This document shows positions 24,190-37,560 of a stretch of 64,000 nt of DNA, piece after piece (position 1 is the stretch's first letter; every line of letters begins with the position of its first letter). The DNA is from Dillenia suffruticosa (lineage: Eukaryota; Streptophyta; Magnoliopsida; Dilleniales; Dilleniaceae), in contig JAVTVX010000034.1 of assembly GCA_033439265.1 (NCBI GenBank), forward strand, positions 16,878,501-16,942,500, in the 5' to 3' direction. The position numbers and the translations under genes are program-made. The notes beneath the pieces were generated by a model. It did not search any database. It saw only the letters and a list, made by a program, of their open reading frames with translations, and was not told where the DNA came from.

Positions 24190-26660
24190 AAAGAATGAGA
24201 CCAACAATTAGTTTCGATGATAACGATTTGATAGGAGTTGATACTTGCTGAATCGATCCGCTAATTATTACAGCAAGAATCGGGTCTTATCTCATCAAGA
24301 GGACCTTTGTGGATCAAGGAGCAGAATTAGACATTCTCTTCTGGGATGCCTTCCAATAGATGGGTTTTGTTCAATCTCAACTTCAATCCTCTGACTAGCC
24401 CATTAAAGGGTTTGCTGGCAAGCGCATATAGTCAAAAGGCCTTATCTCGTTCGTTGTGTCATTAGGAACACTTCTTCATCATGCCGTCACTAGGACCACT
24501 TTTTACGTGGTGAAACTTCCATCCCTCTACAACGTCATTCTAGGATGTCCCAATCTAAATGGTCTCGAAACACTATCAAGTACTAGACACATGAAAATCA
24601 AATTCAAAACGCTCCACGGGATCACAATGCTCCACGCTGATCCTGATCTAATAACCACCCCCATGGTGGTAGAAGAAGGGGAAATCTAACCCATCAACAC
24701 CATGAAACTCTAAGATGACACTGAATAAATCAAAATCTCAACTTGGAGAAGAGGTCATTGAGATACCTATCACTAATACACATGGTCAAACCATCCAAAT
24801 CAGTGTCCACTTACTAACATCTCTTCAGAAGGCAATCGTGGATTGTTTGCGATGTCATTCTAAAGTATTCGCATGGTCCTCCGAGAATATGCTTGGTATT
24901 CACCCCTCAGTCATAATCCACAATCTGACTATAGACACCAGTTATAGAACCATTTAGCAAAAGAAAAAGGTATTCGCACTTAAATGCCGTGTGATACTGG
25001 AAGAGGTCCGGCGAAAGCTTTTGACAGTAGGGTTCATTTGAAAAGTGAAATATCCCTAATAGTTGGCCAACGTGGTCACAGTGAAGAAAGCAAATGGAAG
25101 TAGAGAATATGCGTAAACTTTATTGATCTTAACAAGAGTGTCCTAAAGATAGCTACGTACTTTTCAACATTGACAAATTGGTCAACAATTCATCTGGTCA
25201 TCAATTCTTGAGTTTCATGGTCGTATACTTAGGTTACAATCAGATACAAATGGCCCCCGATGATGAAGAAAAAATCAGTTTCATTACAGAGTTTGATACC
25301 CATTGTTACAAAACCATGTCGTTCAGCCTTAAGAATACTGGGACAACCTTTCAATGCCTGGTTAATACAGTAATCAATAAACACTAGGTAGGAATGTGGA
25401 GGCCTAAGTCGACGACATGTTCGTAAAAAACGTTAATGTTGAGGACTATGTCGCAAACCTTGAAGAGATGTTCCAAACATTAAAACGGTGTAACATGATA
25501 TTGAATCCCGCTAAGTGCACCTTTGGGATCACATCTAGGAAGTTTCTGGGTTTCTTAATTGCCCACCGAGGAATTGAGGCGAATTTAGAAAATATTCAGA
25601 CTATTTTAGACATGACACCACTGAGGATAATAAAAGATGTACAAGTCTTATGGACAGAACAACAGCCTTGAACTGATTCATATTGAAAGTGAGAGAAAAG
25701 TTTAAACCCTTTTACGATAGCTTGAAAAGGTCTCAAAAGTTCACTTGGACACCTAAATGCTAGGCTACGTTCGAAAGGCTCAAGAAATACCTCATATCGC
25801 CCCCGCTTTTCTCCCGACGTGTCCCAGGTGAGAAACTCTATCTCTACCTCTCTATCTTTGACGAAGTGCTTTATTCTATCTTTGTGAGGTAAGAATCCAT
25901 CGCACAAAGGTCAATATACTATGTCAGTCGTATACTCTACAAGTCCGAAATAAACTACAAACCCATCAAGAAGATAGTTTTCATATTGGTTGTCACCGCC
26001 AGTTGTCTTCAATTAAGTCCACACTATTGTGGTCTTGACAAACCAACTCTTGAATGAGATCCTATAGAAGAGGGATATCTCAGGTCAACTCATCAAATAT
26101 CAAACTAGGTGAGTTCGATATTTAATATCAGTCGAGATTGGCCATCAAGGGCCAAGCCGTCGTAGACTTTATTCTCGAGTACACATTCTTGGCATCTATC
26201 AAGTAGCCCCTCGGCAATGACCAAGAAGAACATTTACAGCCTAAGTGGACCCTCCATGTCGATGAGTTGTCTAACTCCTTAGGAAGCATAGCTAGGCTTA
26301 TCCTAGTAGGACCGGATGATTTTAAGGTGGAATATGCCCTTTGTTTCAACTTTTGAGCAACTAACAACCAAGCAGAATACAAATCCCTCTTAATCGGGTT
26401 ACGAATCATAGTGTTGCCAGGGGGTCAAAGCCTGCAAACCTTCACCAATAGTCAATTAGTTGTTAAATAGATCAAAGGATTTTATCATATCAAAGAGCCA
26501 ATGGTAGTGAAATATCTATTCAAGATATACCAAGTGGTGGACAAGTCTCAACCTTTTCAATTCCCAATAAACATTTATTCGAAAATGGAAATACACTAAT
26601 GCTCTCGAGGTTTCCTAAGCGCTAACCCTCGTCTTACCCCCTATGTCCTTCCTACAAAGT
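24190..26660 (+). pseudogene. Gypsy pol remnant: protease, RT and RNase H, no gag or integrase
   Basis: Translated in pieces, the order is a pre-protease block (RPTISFDDNDLIGV, ~24205), the aspartic protease (FVDQGAELDILFW, ~24305; LYNVILGCPNLNGLE, ~24530), RT (IQMAPDDEEKISFIT, ~25225; LNPAKCTFGITSRKFLGFL, ~25505) and RNase H (KWTLHVDELSNSLGS, ~26245; NNQAEYKSLLIGL, ~26355). Numerous stops and frameshifts are present. The catalytic Asp of the protease is kept, though the usual Ser/Thr-Ser after the Gly has become Ala-Glu. No gag precedes the protease and no integrase follows RNase H; the polypurine tract and 3' LTR come at once. The domain order and LTR leader suit a Tat/Athila-like, non-chromodomain gypsy clade, but the clade is inferred. 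Confidence 0.75.
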
Positions 26661-26666
26661 GATATA

Positions 26667-28000
26667 AGGAGTGGAGGCAAATGATAGTACATGCCTCAAA
26701 TTATGTAGGGCCTAAAAGCAAGCAGGTTCATGAGTGATTGCAAACCCTCTTGGTGTTTTACTGATCACCCCTCTCTTGATAAGCCAATTGCTTATTCGAT
26801 CAACCCATTATTTCATTTGGTTGACCATTGCCCTTGTCCGGTTGACCTATTCTTTCATTCGGTCGACTAGTTTCTTCCAACAGTTGACCCATTCTTTCAC
26901 ATCGGTCAACCGCCAAGCTCAAGTGGTTAGCCCGCTAACCTTAAACGGCCAACTGGTAAGCTCAAGTGGCTAATCAATGAGTTTAAACGGCTGACCTACT
27001 GAGCTTAAGTGGCCGACTGTAAGCCCAAACATGTAGCCCACTTAGCTTAGCGATCAACCACAAGTAAAATGGCCAACCCACTATGCTTAAGCAGGGGACC
27101 ACGAGCACAAGGAACAGACCAACTATGCTCAAACGGCCGACTGAAAGCTCAAGCGGATGACCTGCAAAGCTTCAGGATAAACTCATGCTCTGAAGTTCAA
27201 CTCACCTATTCATGAAGATGACATGTACTTTAACCATTTGTTTAACTCCTCAAAATTGAGTGACATGTATTTTGGATATTCAAAATTGGATAATCTATAG
27301 GCTTAACACTTCAACCCAAACTTAGCTTGCAAAGCACATTAGTCAACCAATACTTACACTTATGTCTCAATGGTCTAGAATGTTTAAAGTTGAGTCAACT
27401 GACATACATTCAAGTCAACCCCAAACGTAGACACACTCATATTATTTCTTAGAACTAACAAGCTATTTGCGGGGAAAAGCAATTCCAATTTTTTAGACAG
27501 AAAATGCCTATTAAAAAGAAGTAAAGAAGCCTCCTATTGGCTTAAATATAGCAATAGGCAAAAGTATTTATTGAGAAGCGATGGAAACAATTAATGACAA
27601 ATGTTCAAATTCGCCTACTAGCTCAATGACTCTCTTCAAGAGTTATAAATATAGAAGTCATGAAGGAACAAAGGAACAGTTGAGAAATTGAATGTACTTA
27701 CATCGAATGCATTAAACACTTGCTCTATTCTAAACACACTCTATTTTTACTTCTTCTCATTTATTAGTATGTAATCCTTTCTAAATTCAAATTTTGTTAC
27801 TTCCTAGGACTTAGCCTCATTTATTATAATACTTCTTTTCTCATGTATTCAAAAGTTTTAAAGATCGAGAGGGTTTCTCGGTCTAGAATTTGGAAAGAGA
27901 GACAAGTGGTGAGGTTTGAGCATTTTGGGAAGAAATATTTGTAAATGTTTCACTTATACCTGGGAAGCAAGTGAGCTATACTATTTGAGAAAATATTGAA
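26667..28000 (+). mobile_element. Polypurine tract and 3' LTR of plus-strand gypsy element
   Basis: A purine tract (aaggagtggaggcaaa, 26667-26681) leads into TGATAGTACATG at 26682, where the LTR starts. The first ~130 bases match the 5' LTR. A TATA-like ttataaatata lies near 27647. The right border is not fixed: no CTCCAACA end like that of the 5' LTR was found. Confidence 0.55.
26800..27180 (+). repeat. Sub-repeats within the LTR (AAGCTYAAGYGGCYGACC type)
   Basis: About a dozen degenerate units of the form agctcaagtggccgacc or ggttgacccattctttca recur at 20-30 base spacing. They alternate between two sub-types. Such tandem blocks are common in the U3 part of plant LTRs. Confidence 0.6.
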
Positions 28001-28900
28001 AAATATAGGAGGTTACTTGGAAAAAGACGTATATCGAATTTGGTAGAACTATTATAAAAATTTCATGTGCTTTGTTTCTATTTTTATCTTCACTATGTTT
28101 TTTGTTTTATTTTTTTCTTCAACTCTTTCATCTCATATTCATTCTCAATAAACTAAAAAACATTCAAATGATATGCCATTTTTATATCATGATTTCGGAT
28201 AAATATACTCTAGTTGAGTGTTATGCGTAATGCGAGCAAATGTCGTTCCTATAAGTATATTTTGATTAAGTTGATGATAATAGATTTTCCTAGATAAGAT
28301 TTACCCATTGATCATGCAATAAATTTCTAATTCAACTAACCAAAACAAATAGTCATGCAATTTTGATTAAGTTGAATTGTGTTAAGTTTTATGGAATATC
28401 TAAAATTTAAGATTTTTCCTAAAATTCTATACACAAAATTAATCATCTATCAATTTCATAACCCTATATAGATTTTATTATATTGAACTAATTTCCTATA
28501 ATTATATTAATCATGTATACATTCAATCTCAAATCATATAAAACGTAGATATTTATACATTCTGAAGTATTAAAATCAACAATAAAATTTTATCAAACAA
28601 TAATCATTCAAATAAAGATTTAAGGGAAAAAATAAATTCAGACCATACTATTAATAAAAAAAAACAGAATCCATCAAGTTATAAGAACAAGAAAACTAGT
28701 TAGATATAAACAAGAAAATAAAATCCTAAAATATGTATAGACATGTATATGAGTGGTTTATCCTGGAGGTTTACCTCTTATTTATAGAACTAAAAACTAG
28801 ATCAACAAGAATTCGTGAGTTCTTGTAAATTTGGTTGATTTGGAGACTTGTGATGATAAATATTATCTTCTTGCTTTTCCAAGATCTGAAACTTCAACTT
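28001..28900. other. AT-rich spacer between the two facing gypsy elements
   Basis: No domain or LTR match was recognised. It may hold a decayed 3' LTR of the minus-strand element. Confidence 0.35.
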
Positions 28901-28919
28901 TATTCTTGATTTTCAATAC

Positions 28920-31900
28920 TATTGATATAGATACATAGATTCTCAGCATTCCACATTCTCTGTATAGCAAAACCGTCTAGGTGGTTAAGATAATACATCC
29001 ATGGGTGAACTACTAAGCGGACTTAGAAGGGGTATTCCCAGTTCGGCTGTCCTGTAGCTTCAACTCTGAGGAGATCCAAGTCTCCCCATTTGAACATTCT
29101 AGCTTTGAATCTCCTGTTGAAGTATTTGGTTATTTGTTGCTGATAGGTTACCATTCGAGTGGACACAATGTCTTGTAGTTCTAGAAGGAGATACAGTAGT
29201 TCATGTAGTGCAAGCTCATTTTTGACTTTGGTTGATATTGATCTATGCGTAATGAATGAATCTCAATTTCGATTAGGATGACTACTTCGCATATGTAAGA
29301 AAGGTTGAATGGGGTTTCTCTTATGGCTTTATGGGGGATAGTTTGGTAGGCCCAGAGGATTTCGGGGAGTTCATCTACAGAATGACCCTTTTTCTTCTTT
29401 CGATGACATTTTTAGCCTTTGTAGGATTGTTTAGTCAGTCACCTCAGCAAGGCTGTTGGCTTGTGGGTAGGCAAAAAATGTATAGTGATGCTGGATTTCA
29501 AGCTTGTTACGGAATTCATGGAAACTCTTGTTGTCAAATTGTTTACCATTGTCAGTGATAAGAACATGGGTAGGCTGAATTGGGTGATGATGAATGTCCA
29601 CACAAAAGTCTGTATCTTACTGGTTGTAATTTGTGCTAGCAGTTTAGTTTCCATCCATTTAATGAAGTAATCTATGTCTAAGATAAGAAACTTCCATTGT
29701 CTGGTAGTTTACGAAAATGAACCCAAAATATCCATTCTCCTTTGTACAAAATAGCCATGGGCTTACAATTAGATAAAACTCAGAGGAAGGTTGGTATGAT
29801 GCAGAGGAGAAGCACCGACATTTATCACATTTCTTAACATGAGCTTCTGCATCGGCCTTCATGGTGGGCCAAAAGATCCCTTGATGTGTGGCCTTGTTGG
29901 CTAAATTTTGGATGCCTAAATGGTTGTTGAATACCCCTTCATGGGTTTCACTCAGGATGTAATTATCCTCCTCCAGTAGTAGGCATTTAAGATAAGGGTA
30001 AGTGAAATACTTTTTGTAATGGACCCTGTCAATGATGGCATAGTACGTGACTTGGCACTTGACCTTTTTAGCCTCCTATAGCGAGTCTAGTAATTGATTG
30101 TTCTTTAAGTAGGTTTGGATGGAGTCTTTCTAGCTTGGTGAGTCATCAGCCATTAGAATCTACTCTGGTTCATCAATGCTCGAATATGAAAGGCTCTCGA
30201 CATAGACTATTCGACTAGTAGCTATCAAGTCAGAGTTAGCAAGTTTAAAGAGTATGTAACTCTAGCATTCTTAAATCTAGGAATTTGTTGTAGGTAAATT
30301 TTGTCGAACTTGCTCATCTTTTCTCTGAGTTTGGAAAAGTACTTTACAATCATCGGCTCTTAAGTTTCATACACTTTTTCGATTTGTTTGACAACAAGCT
30401 GGCTATTGCGAAAACCTAGACATCTTTGGCCCCCCAATGATGTTGTGACGTGCAATCCTATCAAAAGCACTTCGTATTCAACCTGGTTGTTGGTAGTTTG
30501 AAAATTGAAGCAAAATGCATATTATGTTTTGAAATCGTTCCAACCCTTTAGGATGAGGTCATCCTTATGAATTAGAGGACCTGTCTACGTGCAAGGTCCA
30601 TGATGGTGGTGGGCACTCTTTTAAACGATTGTTAGCAACTTATTCAGTGAGATTTGGGAAGGTGCGCTCAAGAATGAAGTTTTCTAGGGCCTGGCCCTTG
30701 ACAACTGGTCTTGGTTGGTATTTGATGTTGAATTCACCAAATTTGATACTCCATTTGATGAGTTAGCTGAGGTGTCCCTTTTCTATAAGATATGTTTTAA
30801 AGGTTGATCATTTAATACTACAATAGTATGTACCTGAAAATAGGGGTGAAGGCACCTAGCAATGATGACAAGAGCAAATGCCACATTCTCAATAAGCCTG
30901 TAATTGATTTGTGATTCATGAGGCACGCGGTTAATGTAGTATACCGGCTTTGGTACAATGATATTCTGTCTTACAAGTACAGAATAGAGAACTTGATCAG
31001 AGTTGCTTACCAGGGTTGAGCCGAGAGAGTAGCGGGGGTGATAAGAGGTATTCCTTGTGTTGGTCAAAGGATGTTTGGCATTATGTGTCCATGCAAATCT
31101 CTGAGACTTCTTCAAGGCTTCGAAGAAAGGGTTGTACTTTTTCCTTGCTTTTGACATAAATCGACTCAAGGTTGCAATTTATCCTATAAGACGTTGTATC
31201 TCTTTCAATGCTCCGGGTGGTGCCATATTTAAGATGGCTTGGATTTTCTCTAGGCTAGACTCAATTTCTTAATAGATGATCATGAATTCTAGGAATTTGT
31301 GCGATGTAATCCCAAAAGTAATGCACCAATGTATGGAATGTTTTTTTGAGATCTGCTACGTGGTTCTCTAATGGTACTCTTGATGAGCATGCCATTTATA
31401 TAGGGTTCAATGTTCTTGCCAAGTTATTCAATAAAGACCTGGTTAACTAATCATTGAAAGATTGCTTTCGTATTCTTCAAGCCGAATAGCATGATGTTGT
31501 AGCAATAAGTATCGAACTTCATGATGAAGTTTGTCTTTTCTTCATCTTTTGGGGCCATTTGTATCTGATTGTAATGAGAGTGTGCATTCATAAAGCTCAG
31601 GAGCTGATGTCCCTAAGAGTTGTCTATGAGTTTATCAATGTTGGGAAGTGGGAAGCTTTCTTTCGGGCATGCCTTATTGACGTTGGTGAAGTCAGCACAC
31701 ATTCACCACTTTCTGTTCGCCTTTTGGACTATAACCACATTTACTAGCCACTCGGGGTATTCTATTTCTCTAATAAAGTTAGTTGTTAGAAATTTCTGGA
31801 CTTCTTCTTGTATTGTTTGTTGGCTGGTGTAAATACACTCTTCTTCTGTTTTATAGGCTTACTACTTGTATCCACCATTAATTTATGAACGATCATTGAT

Positions 31901-32620
31901 GGGGTGAATCCCTGTCATATCTTTGAGAGACCATGCAAAAACTTTAGAATGTCGGCATAAGCAATCGATGATGGCATCTCGGTGTGGTGTCAGAAGGTGT
32001 GCTCCATTTGAACAGTCTAGCCTTATATGTTTGTAATGAGAATCTTGATCACCTCTTTCCCAAGTTTGGGTTTAGGAACCTATTCAATGTCGTCTCTAAA
32101 TTCCATGATTTCTATCAAAAGCTTCTTCTTTTCCTTATATGATATGGAGGTGATTTGAGGGTTGGGATTGTAGTCAAGAGTCTCGGTATTGAGAGATGTT
32201 TTAAATTTGACTTTCATATGCTTTTTGCTTGGTGCCTCTAAATTATCTAAACTAGGGCGGCCCAGCATAATGTTGTAGAGAGACAGAAGTTTAACCACGT
32301 TGAAGGTATTTGTGACGATAGCATGATTAGGAGGTGCTCTTAACATCACCAGAAGTGAAATAGTATATTCGGGAAACAACCATTCATCGGAAAGTCCCCT
32401 CAAAGGTCTGGTAGAGGGTTAGAGATGTAATTGGGTGAAGCCCATCTATTGGAAAGCATCCAAATAGGGAAGATCTCAATCTGCTTCTTGATCAATGAAA
32501 ACTCTCTTCATGAGCTATTGGCCAATTTTGGTAGTGATAACTAGTGGGTTGTGTTAGTTGGGGTTGATCCCCACTAGATCGTCATCATAAAAACTGATGG
32601 TTGGCCTCTTTCTTTTCGAT
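28920..32620 (-). pseudogene. Gypsy pol remnant, minus strand: protease, RT, RNase H, integrase
   Basis: Read from right to left, the remnant starts with the pre-protease block (RPTISFYDDDLVGINPN, ~32600). The protease region follows (FIDQEADL; SLYNIMLGRPSLDNLEAP, ~32250). RT lies around 31850-31200 and RNase H around 30700-30200, both heavily broken. The integrase zinc-finger half (HVKKCDKCRCFS, ~29830) and integrase tail (TYYL/YYLNHLDGF...QRMWNAENL, ~28950) complete it. It has the same pre-protease and protease sequence type as the element at 24190-26660 and is in opposite orientation. Unlike that copy, it retains an integrase. Gag is absent here too. Every domain contains stops. Confidence 0.72.
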
Positions 32621-32704
32621 AGAAGATGATATAAGGGAGATAGAGGTAAGGCATGAAATGTGTTTATCAAAGAGATCAGTCTATTCCCATAAACGGCGTC
32701 AATT

Positions 32705-32965
32705 TGTTGGAGAAGGATTTTGATCCATAGATGACTGCTCCATTGACCCGAGCGAAGAACCGGTGTTGATGAATCTTCTAGACCTTCAAGAAAGATATGA
32801 CCTGCAAGTACCACCAAAGGGTGCTCTAGTTTGGGAGACTTTGATACTCGAGTCAGAAAGAGAAGTGAAAAAGAATGAGAAAAAGACTGAATAAAGCCAT
32901 CGAGTAATCCTGTGTTGCCTTTGTATGATAAGTGTGAAGTTCTTGAATATACCTGACTGGTTACT
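32705..32965 (-). mobile_element. 5' LTR end of the minus-strand gypsy element, truncated
   Basis: In element orientation this ends ...CTTCTCCAACA just before the PBS-like AATTGACGCCGTT. It contains the U5-type stretch also seen at 23960-24102. It stops abruptly at 32965, where another LTR (TGTCATGCC...) begins, so it was probably cut by that insertion. Confidence 0.55.
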
Positions 32966-34503
32966 TGTCATGCCTCAATCTTTAATTGAAGGCCGTGAAT
33001 AGCCGTCCGTTACCTCGTATGCTACCCATCACACGACATACATATCGAGACAACGCATGGCTAATATTTTCACCTATTTAAAATTTGTTTTTCCTCAAAA
33101 TATAATTTCCCAAGTAAGAGAAATTTAAAATGCAACACTATGTTTCAATGCATAAATATACAACAAGTTCGAGAGTTTCAATTTATATTTAGAATAACAT
33201 AATTATAGTCATTCCATAAAATATACATGGCCATTCTATAGATCTCAAGTATGTACATTATCCAATTTCATCACGGAAGAATGGTTGGTACCATACCGAA
33301 TACTCGTCGTCTCCAAAGGTATGTCAAGTGTGTTAAAAGTCTCTCGACACATCTCCTTGTTAAATTTATATCTGTTATCATGGAAAAGTGAGGGATGAGT
33401 ATTAAGAAAAACACTCAGTGAGTGAGGGGATCGACATTATATTATCAATAGAAGGAATGAGTAAGAAGTGTCAAAACACATTCTTAAAACATGATGATAT
33501 TATAAATCAAGTATGACATTTCTATAAATCATAAAATCATGTATCATACATCATAATATCAATATATGCATTCATTTATATTTCGAAAATCATTTAGAAC
33601 TTACCAATAAAATATCCCCGATAATGGTCTACCGTGACCAATGACAGGCGCATTGGGGTTTTATATGTAAGTAATAAAACATTTAGCTCTATACCCCAAT
33701 GTTGGTCACGAGTTTCATCAAGGGCTAGCTCATGTCTATGCGCACACACATAATCAATCATATATAGAATCTCACATGATGTTAGACAGTGGCGTCACAC
33801 ATGTCCTCTCCGATTTGATTCAACCGTCCATAATTATATATATGACGTTTGAGGATACCTCCTGTAGAAATATATTCAAACACAATGGGTCTCTACAAAC
33901 ACCCTTCGTATTAACGATAGTCCATCAAGGATATTATTACATCATCACATCATAAGTAAACATCCAGCTCACACATTTCCATTTAAACCATTTCAAATCA
34001 GTGTACCAATACAATGGAAGCCTATAATTCATATCAAGTTTTTAAAGAGTGGCACGATATCATTTCGACATAATTCATGGATGCATATCATTTGAATCAA
34101 TCATTTGAGACACTTCAATGATCACAAAGAGAAGTATTTGTAAAATATAGATCAAATCTCATATTTTTACACATATCATAAAATATGTCATTTTGAAAAA
34201 ACTATAAAATATATATTTTTGCTCAATCAAGAATATAGCATCAAAATCCTACTCATATGTACGAGAGGGTATGTCATTCCCTGAAATGTACCACGAAGTG
34301 AAAAAATTGTGCACTCCCTGCTCGGTCACTAAGCATGTCACTATAATGCAACACATAATATATATCAATAAAATTGAAATCACTATTTTAAATTATAATT
34401 TAAATAAATTCTTTATCTAGAACCAAAATTTAGGATATTATAGGTAGGTTTCTTATATATACATAGGCTGTCCCCTTTTTATCATCAAATCGACAACTTC
34501 AAT
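32966..34503 (-). mobile_element. LTR copy A of the second gypsy family, old and truncated
   Basis: The start TGTCATGCCTCAATC corresponds to TGTCACGCCCCGAAC of copy B. Shared blocks in the same order are acactcagtgagtgagggg (~33410), ggtctaccgtgaccaatgacag (~33630) and taccacgaagtg...gtgcactccc (~34290). It ends where copy B begins, so the rest was lost or displaced. Strand is assigned from the linked family elements. Confidence 0.6.
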
Positions 34504-35624
34504 TGTCACGCCCCGAACTGGGATCGTGAACAGTCGCCCATTGCCCCTGAATGCTGGTTGTATTTTTACAGAAAATCGAGCAGAACCTCTCCATAAATCG
34601 GAGGTTTTCCATATACAATTTCACCTGTATATGACATTCATCCTGTAAAAATAAACAATTGGCTATCCCGATCTCTCCAAATTCAACAAATACCACAGCC
34701 AATATCCAGAACAACGCAAGGCTATAAAGTTTCTAACAGTCCTAGCAACAGACCTCTACTCTCATGCCCAACTAGAATATGAGCAGCCGCTACACCGAGC
34801 GAACTTAAATTCTACACATATATAAAATAAATTCCCAAGTTATTTTTAAATATTTACAAATGTCTCAATGCAATGAAATAAATCAATACGAGAGTTTCAA
34901 GAATAAATATCCATAATTTATACAGTCATCCCAAAAAATTTATATAAATACATTGGTCAAACTAAAATCTCCAATACATAATAATATCATCAATCATCAT
35001 AGCGGAAGAGATAGAAAATATCCATACCCAATCCCAGTGATATCTCCTCGGTCCAACACTAATCCTGTGGGAAAGAAAGTGAGGGGTGAGTATCTATGGA
35101 AGGATACTCAGTAAGTGAGGGGATTGACATCATACTATCAATATCTAGGGTGAATTTGGAGTGTCAAAGCATAAGAAAATATCCACAGTGTGCAAACCGA
35201 TCATATTATTTCAAAATCATATATAATATGCACACATCAGAAAGCAAAATATGCATCCAATATTTACATCAATATCGTGAAGAGCCGGTCAATGAAATAT
35301 TCCTAGCAATGGTCTACCTCGACCAAGGACGGCGTATTGGGGGTTTTTCAAAATGCAAGTATTAAATAATGACTCTCTGCCCCAATTTTGGCCACAGATT
35401 ACCCCAACTAGCCTGCAAATAATAATAATGTACATATAACTAGTCGGCCGTGTATGGTGCCCCCACCTGGTACTAGACGGAGCCGTACTCAACGTCCTCT
35501 CCGATGAGGGTCAACCTGGGACACCCATACACATGACGATCTGGCGGATACCTCCGGCCGAAGCGTATCCGGGCACAAGGGGTGCCTCTACCAGATGTCC
35601 TTCATAGCTACGGATCACAATATC

Positions 35625-35770
35625 ATATCGGCCGGGCACGTAGCCCCATGCATCCCATCACCAAGTCGGCCGGGCATATAGCCCCATGCATAATATCATA
35701 ACGTCAGCCGGGCATACAGTCCAATGCATAATATCATAAAGTCGGCCAGACATACAGCTCAAATATGTAA
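35625..35770 (+). repeat. 38-bp tandem repeat inside LTR B, about 3.6 units
   Basis: The phrase gtcggccgggcatatagcc recurs starting at about 35628, 35666, 35704 and 35742, spaced exactly 38 bases. Units also share catgcataatatcat. LTR C has only a single diverged unit at the corresponding place. Confidence 0.75.
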
Positions 35771-36654
35771 ATAAATCCATTTAAAACTATGTGCCAATAC
35801 AGTGGAAACATTAAAGCATATCAATATGTTGAAAATGTGGCACAATATTCAATTATCAAAACTCATGGATGCATATCAATAAAGTCAGAAATTTAGACAC
35901 TCCAAAGGTCACAAAACATTTATCAAATATTCGAAAATTCTAACAATCAGACATTTGCAGAAATATATCATTTAAAAGTATTTTTGAAACATGGTTTTCA
36001 ATCAATAACGAATGTCAAAGTCCCGCTCACAGTTTTAAGGAGGGTGGTCACTCCCTATTTTCAAAACCAATCAAATCTGATCTGTTTCCTCGAGTCTCCA
36101 AAAAGATCAACCTAATCAGATCATCAAAATTGAATATCATTTTCTCAAGTATCTTTAGGGTTTATCCGAAAGACATGAAATGTATAATATCCTCCACTTT
36201 ACGGCTCATTTCAATCCAACCCTACAACCCAGATACTTTCATGCATATTCCAAAATTTAACTCTAAAGAAACTATTCGAATTTACTCGACATGATTTTGT
36301 GATTCTATAATACGCTTCTTTCGTATCAGATCATTTAATTTCTGTAACATTCTATACTTAACTTTCAAAATCACATATAATCATTTCAGAAATTGTATTT
36401 TATTCGCATTCCACTTACACTCTAAACATATACAAAACCTTTTATCTTGGATTCAATTCTAGATTCATCCAATTTATCAATTAGAGCCGAAATCTCCTCA
36501 CCTAGGGTTTTCTCGAAATGCCGAGTCTCGTCCGAATGTCGCTTCAGTCACTCCAAAGTTTGTAGGGTTTCCTATCAAAACAAAATTTATTTGTTAGATC
36601 TAAACACTTAAATCAGAAGTAAAACCCTAAGTCATTTACCTGCGTGGAGGTTTG

Positions 36655-37560
36655 TGAGCTGTCACGGGCTCACGGGCCGTCACGGGCCGTCGCGGGCTCC
36701 TGGGCTACAGCTAGAGGGCTCGCTGGTCAGCGGGCCAGTGGGCTGACGGGCTAGCGGCTGATGGCCTACGGCCGGTGGGCCTGCAGGCTGGCAGGCCTGC
36801 GGGCTGGTGGGCCTCTGGCTGATGGGCCTGCGGGCTAGCGGGCCTGCAGGTAATGGGTCTGCGGCTGACGGGCCGATGGGCCTGGTGGGCCCGTGGGCTT
36901 GCTGCTGATGGGCCTGCGGGTTGGTGCTCGCACGTGCGTTGGTGCGCTGTGCTGGTGCGCGCTTGTGCGCCGGCTCGCGCGCGCTGCCTTGCGCTGGGCC
37001 ACGCGCCGTGCACGCTCGTGCGTTGGGCTGCGCGCCCGTGCACGCTGGGGCGAGCACGCTCGTGCGCTGGGCCGCGTGCGCTCATGGCTGGCTCGCGCGC
37101 TCGCGGCCTCGCTCGTGCTCGCGGCCTGGGTCATGCTCGCGGTCTGGGCTCATGCTGCGGGCTGCGTCCTGCTCGCGGTCTGGGCTCGCGCTGCAGGGGG
37201 CTGGGGGATCGAGCTGCAGAAGGTGCTACAGTCGCGTGTGGTGGCGGAAGGCAGTGCTCGGTCGTGGCTTGCGGCGGTGTGCGGCGAGGCGGAGAGAGGG
37301 CGATCGTGGGTTATCGCGATGAGAGATCGCGGGAGATCGCGATGAGAGATCGCGAGGAAATGAGCCGCGGGAGAAAGAAGAAGAAGCAGAAAAGAAGAAG
37401 AAGAAGAAGAAGGAGAAGGAGAAGGAGAAGGAGAAGGAGAAGGAGAAGGAGAAGGAGAAGGAGAAGGAGAAGGAGAAGGAGAAGGAGAAGACGATGGCGG
37501 CGGCGGTGGCTGTGGAAGGCGCGGGCCAGTAGCCGAAGGAGGAGAGCCGCGGAAAGATGA
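36655..37560 (+). repeat. GC-rich minisatellite and (GGAGAA)n tract within LTR B
   Basis: 36655-36920 is built of about 10-base gggctNNcgggcc units. 36930-37200 is CpG-rich (gcgcgctg-type words). 37376-37490 is a purine-only aggaga array. It is a strong GC island in otherwise AT-rich DNA. LTR C has a shorter matching block at 56560-56960, so this is part of the LTR, not a host gene. Long reading frames exist on both strands only because stops are rare in such DNA. Confidence 0.75.

Noticed and set aside
29331..29670. Short plus-strand frames near 29.4-29.7 kb
   Set aside because: The minus strand there encodes the integrase zinc-finger region of a gypsy element, so these are shadows.
36680..37560. 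Long overlapping reading frames on both strands in the GC-rich block (up to 235 codons)
   Set aside because: They are low-complexity Arg/Ala/Pro/Gly products of GC-rich repeat DNA inside an LTR, present on several frames at once. No domain is visible.
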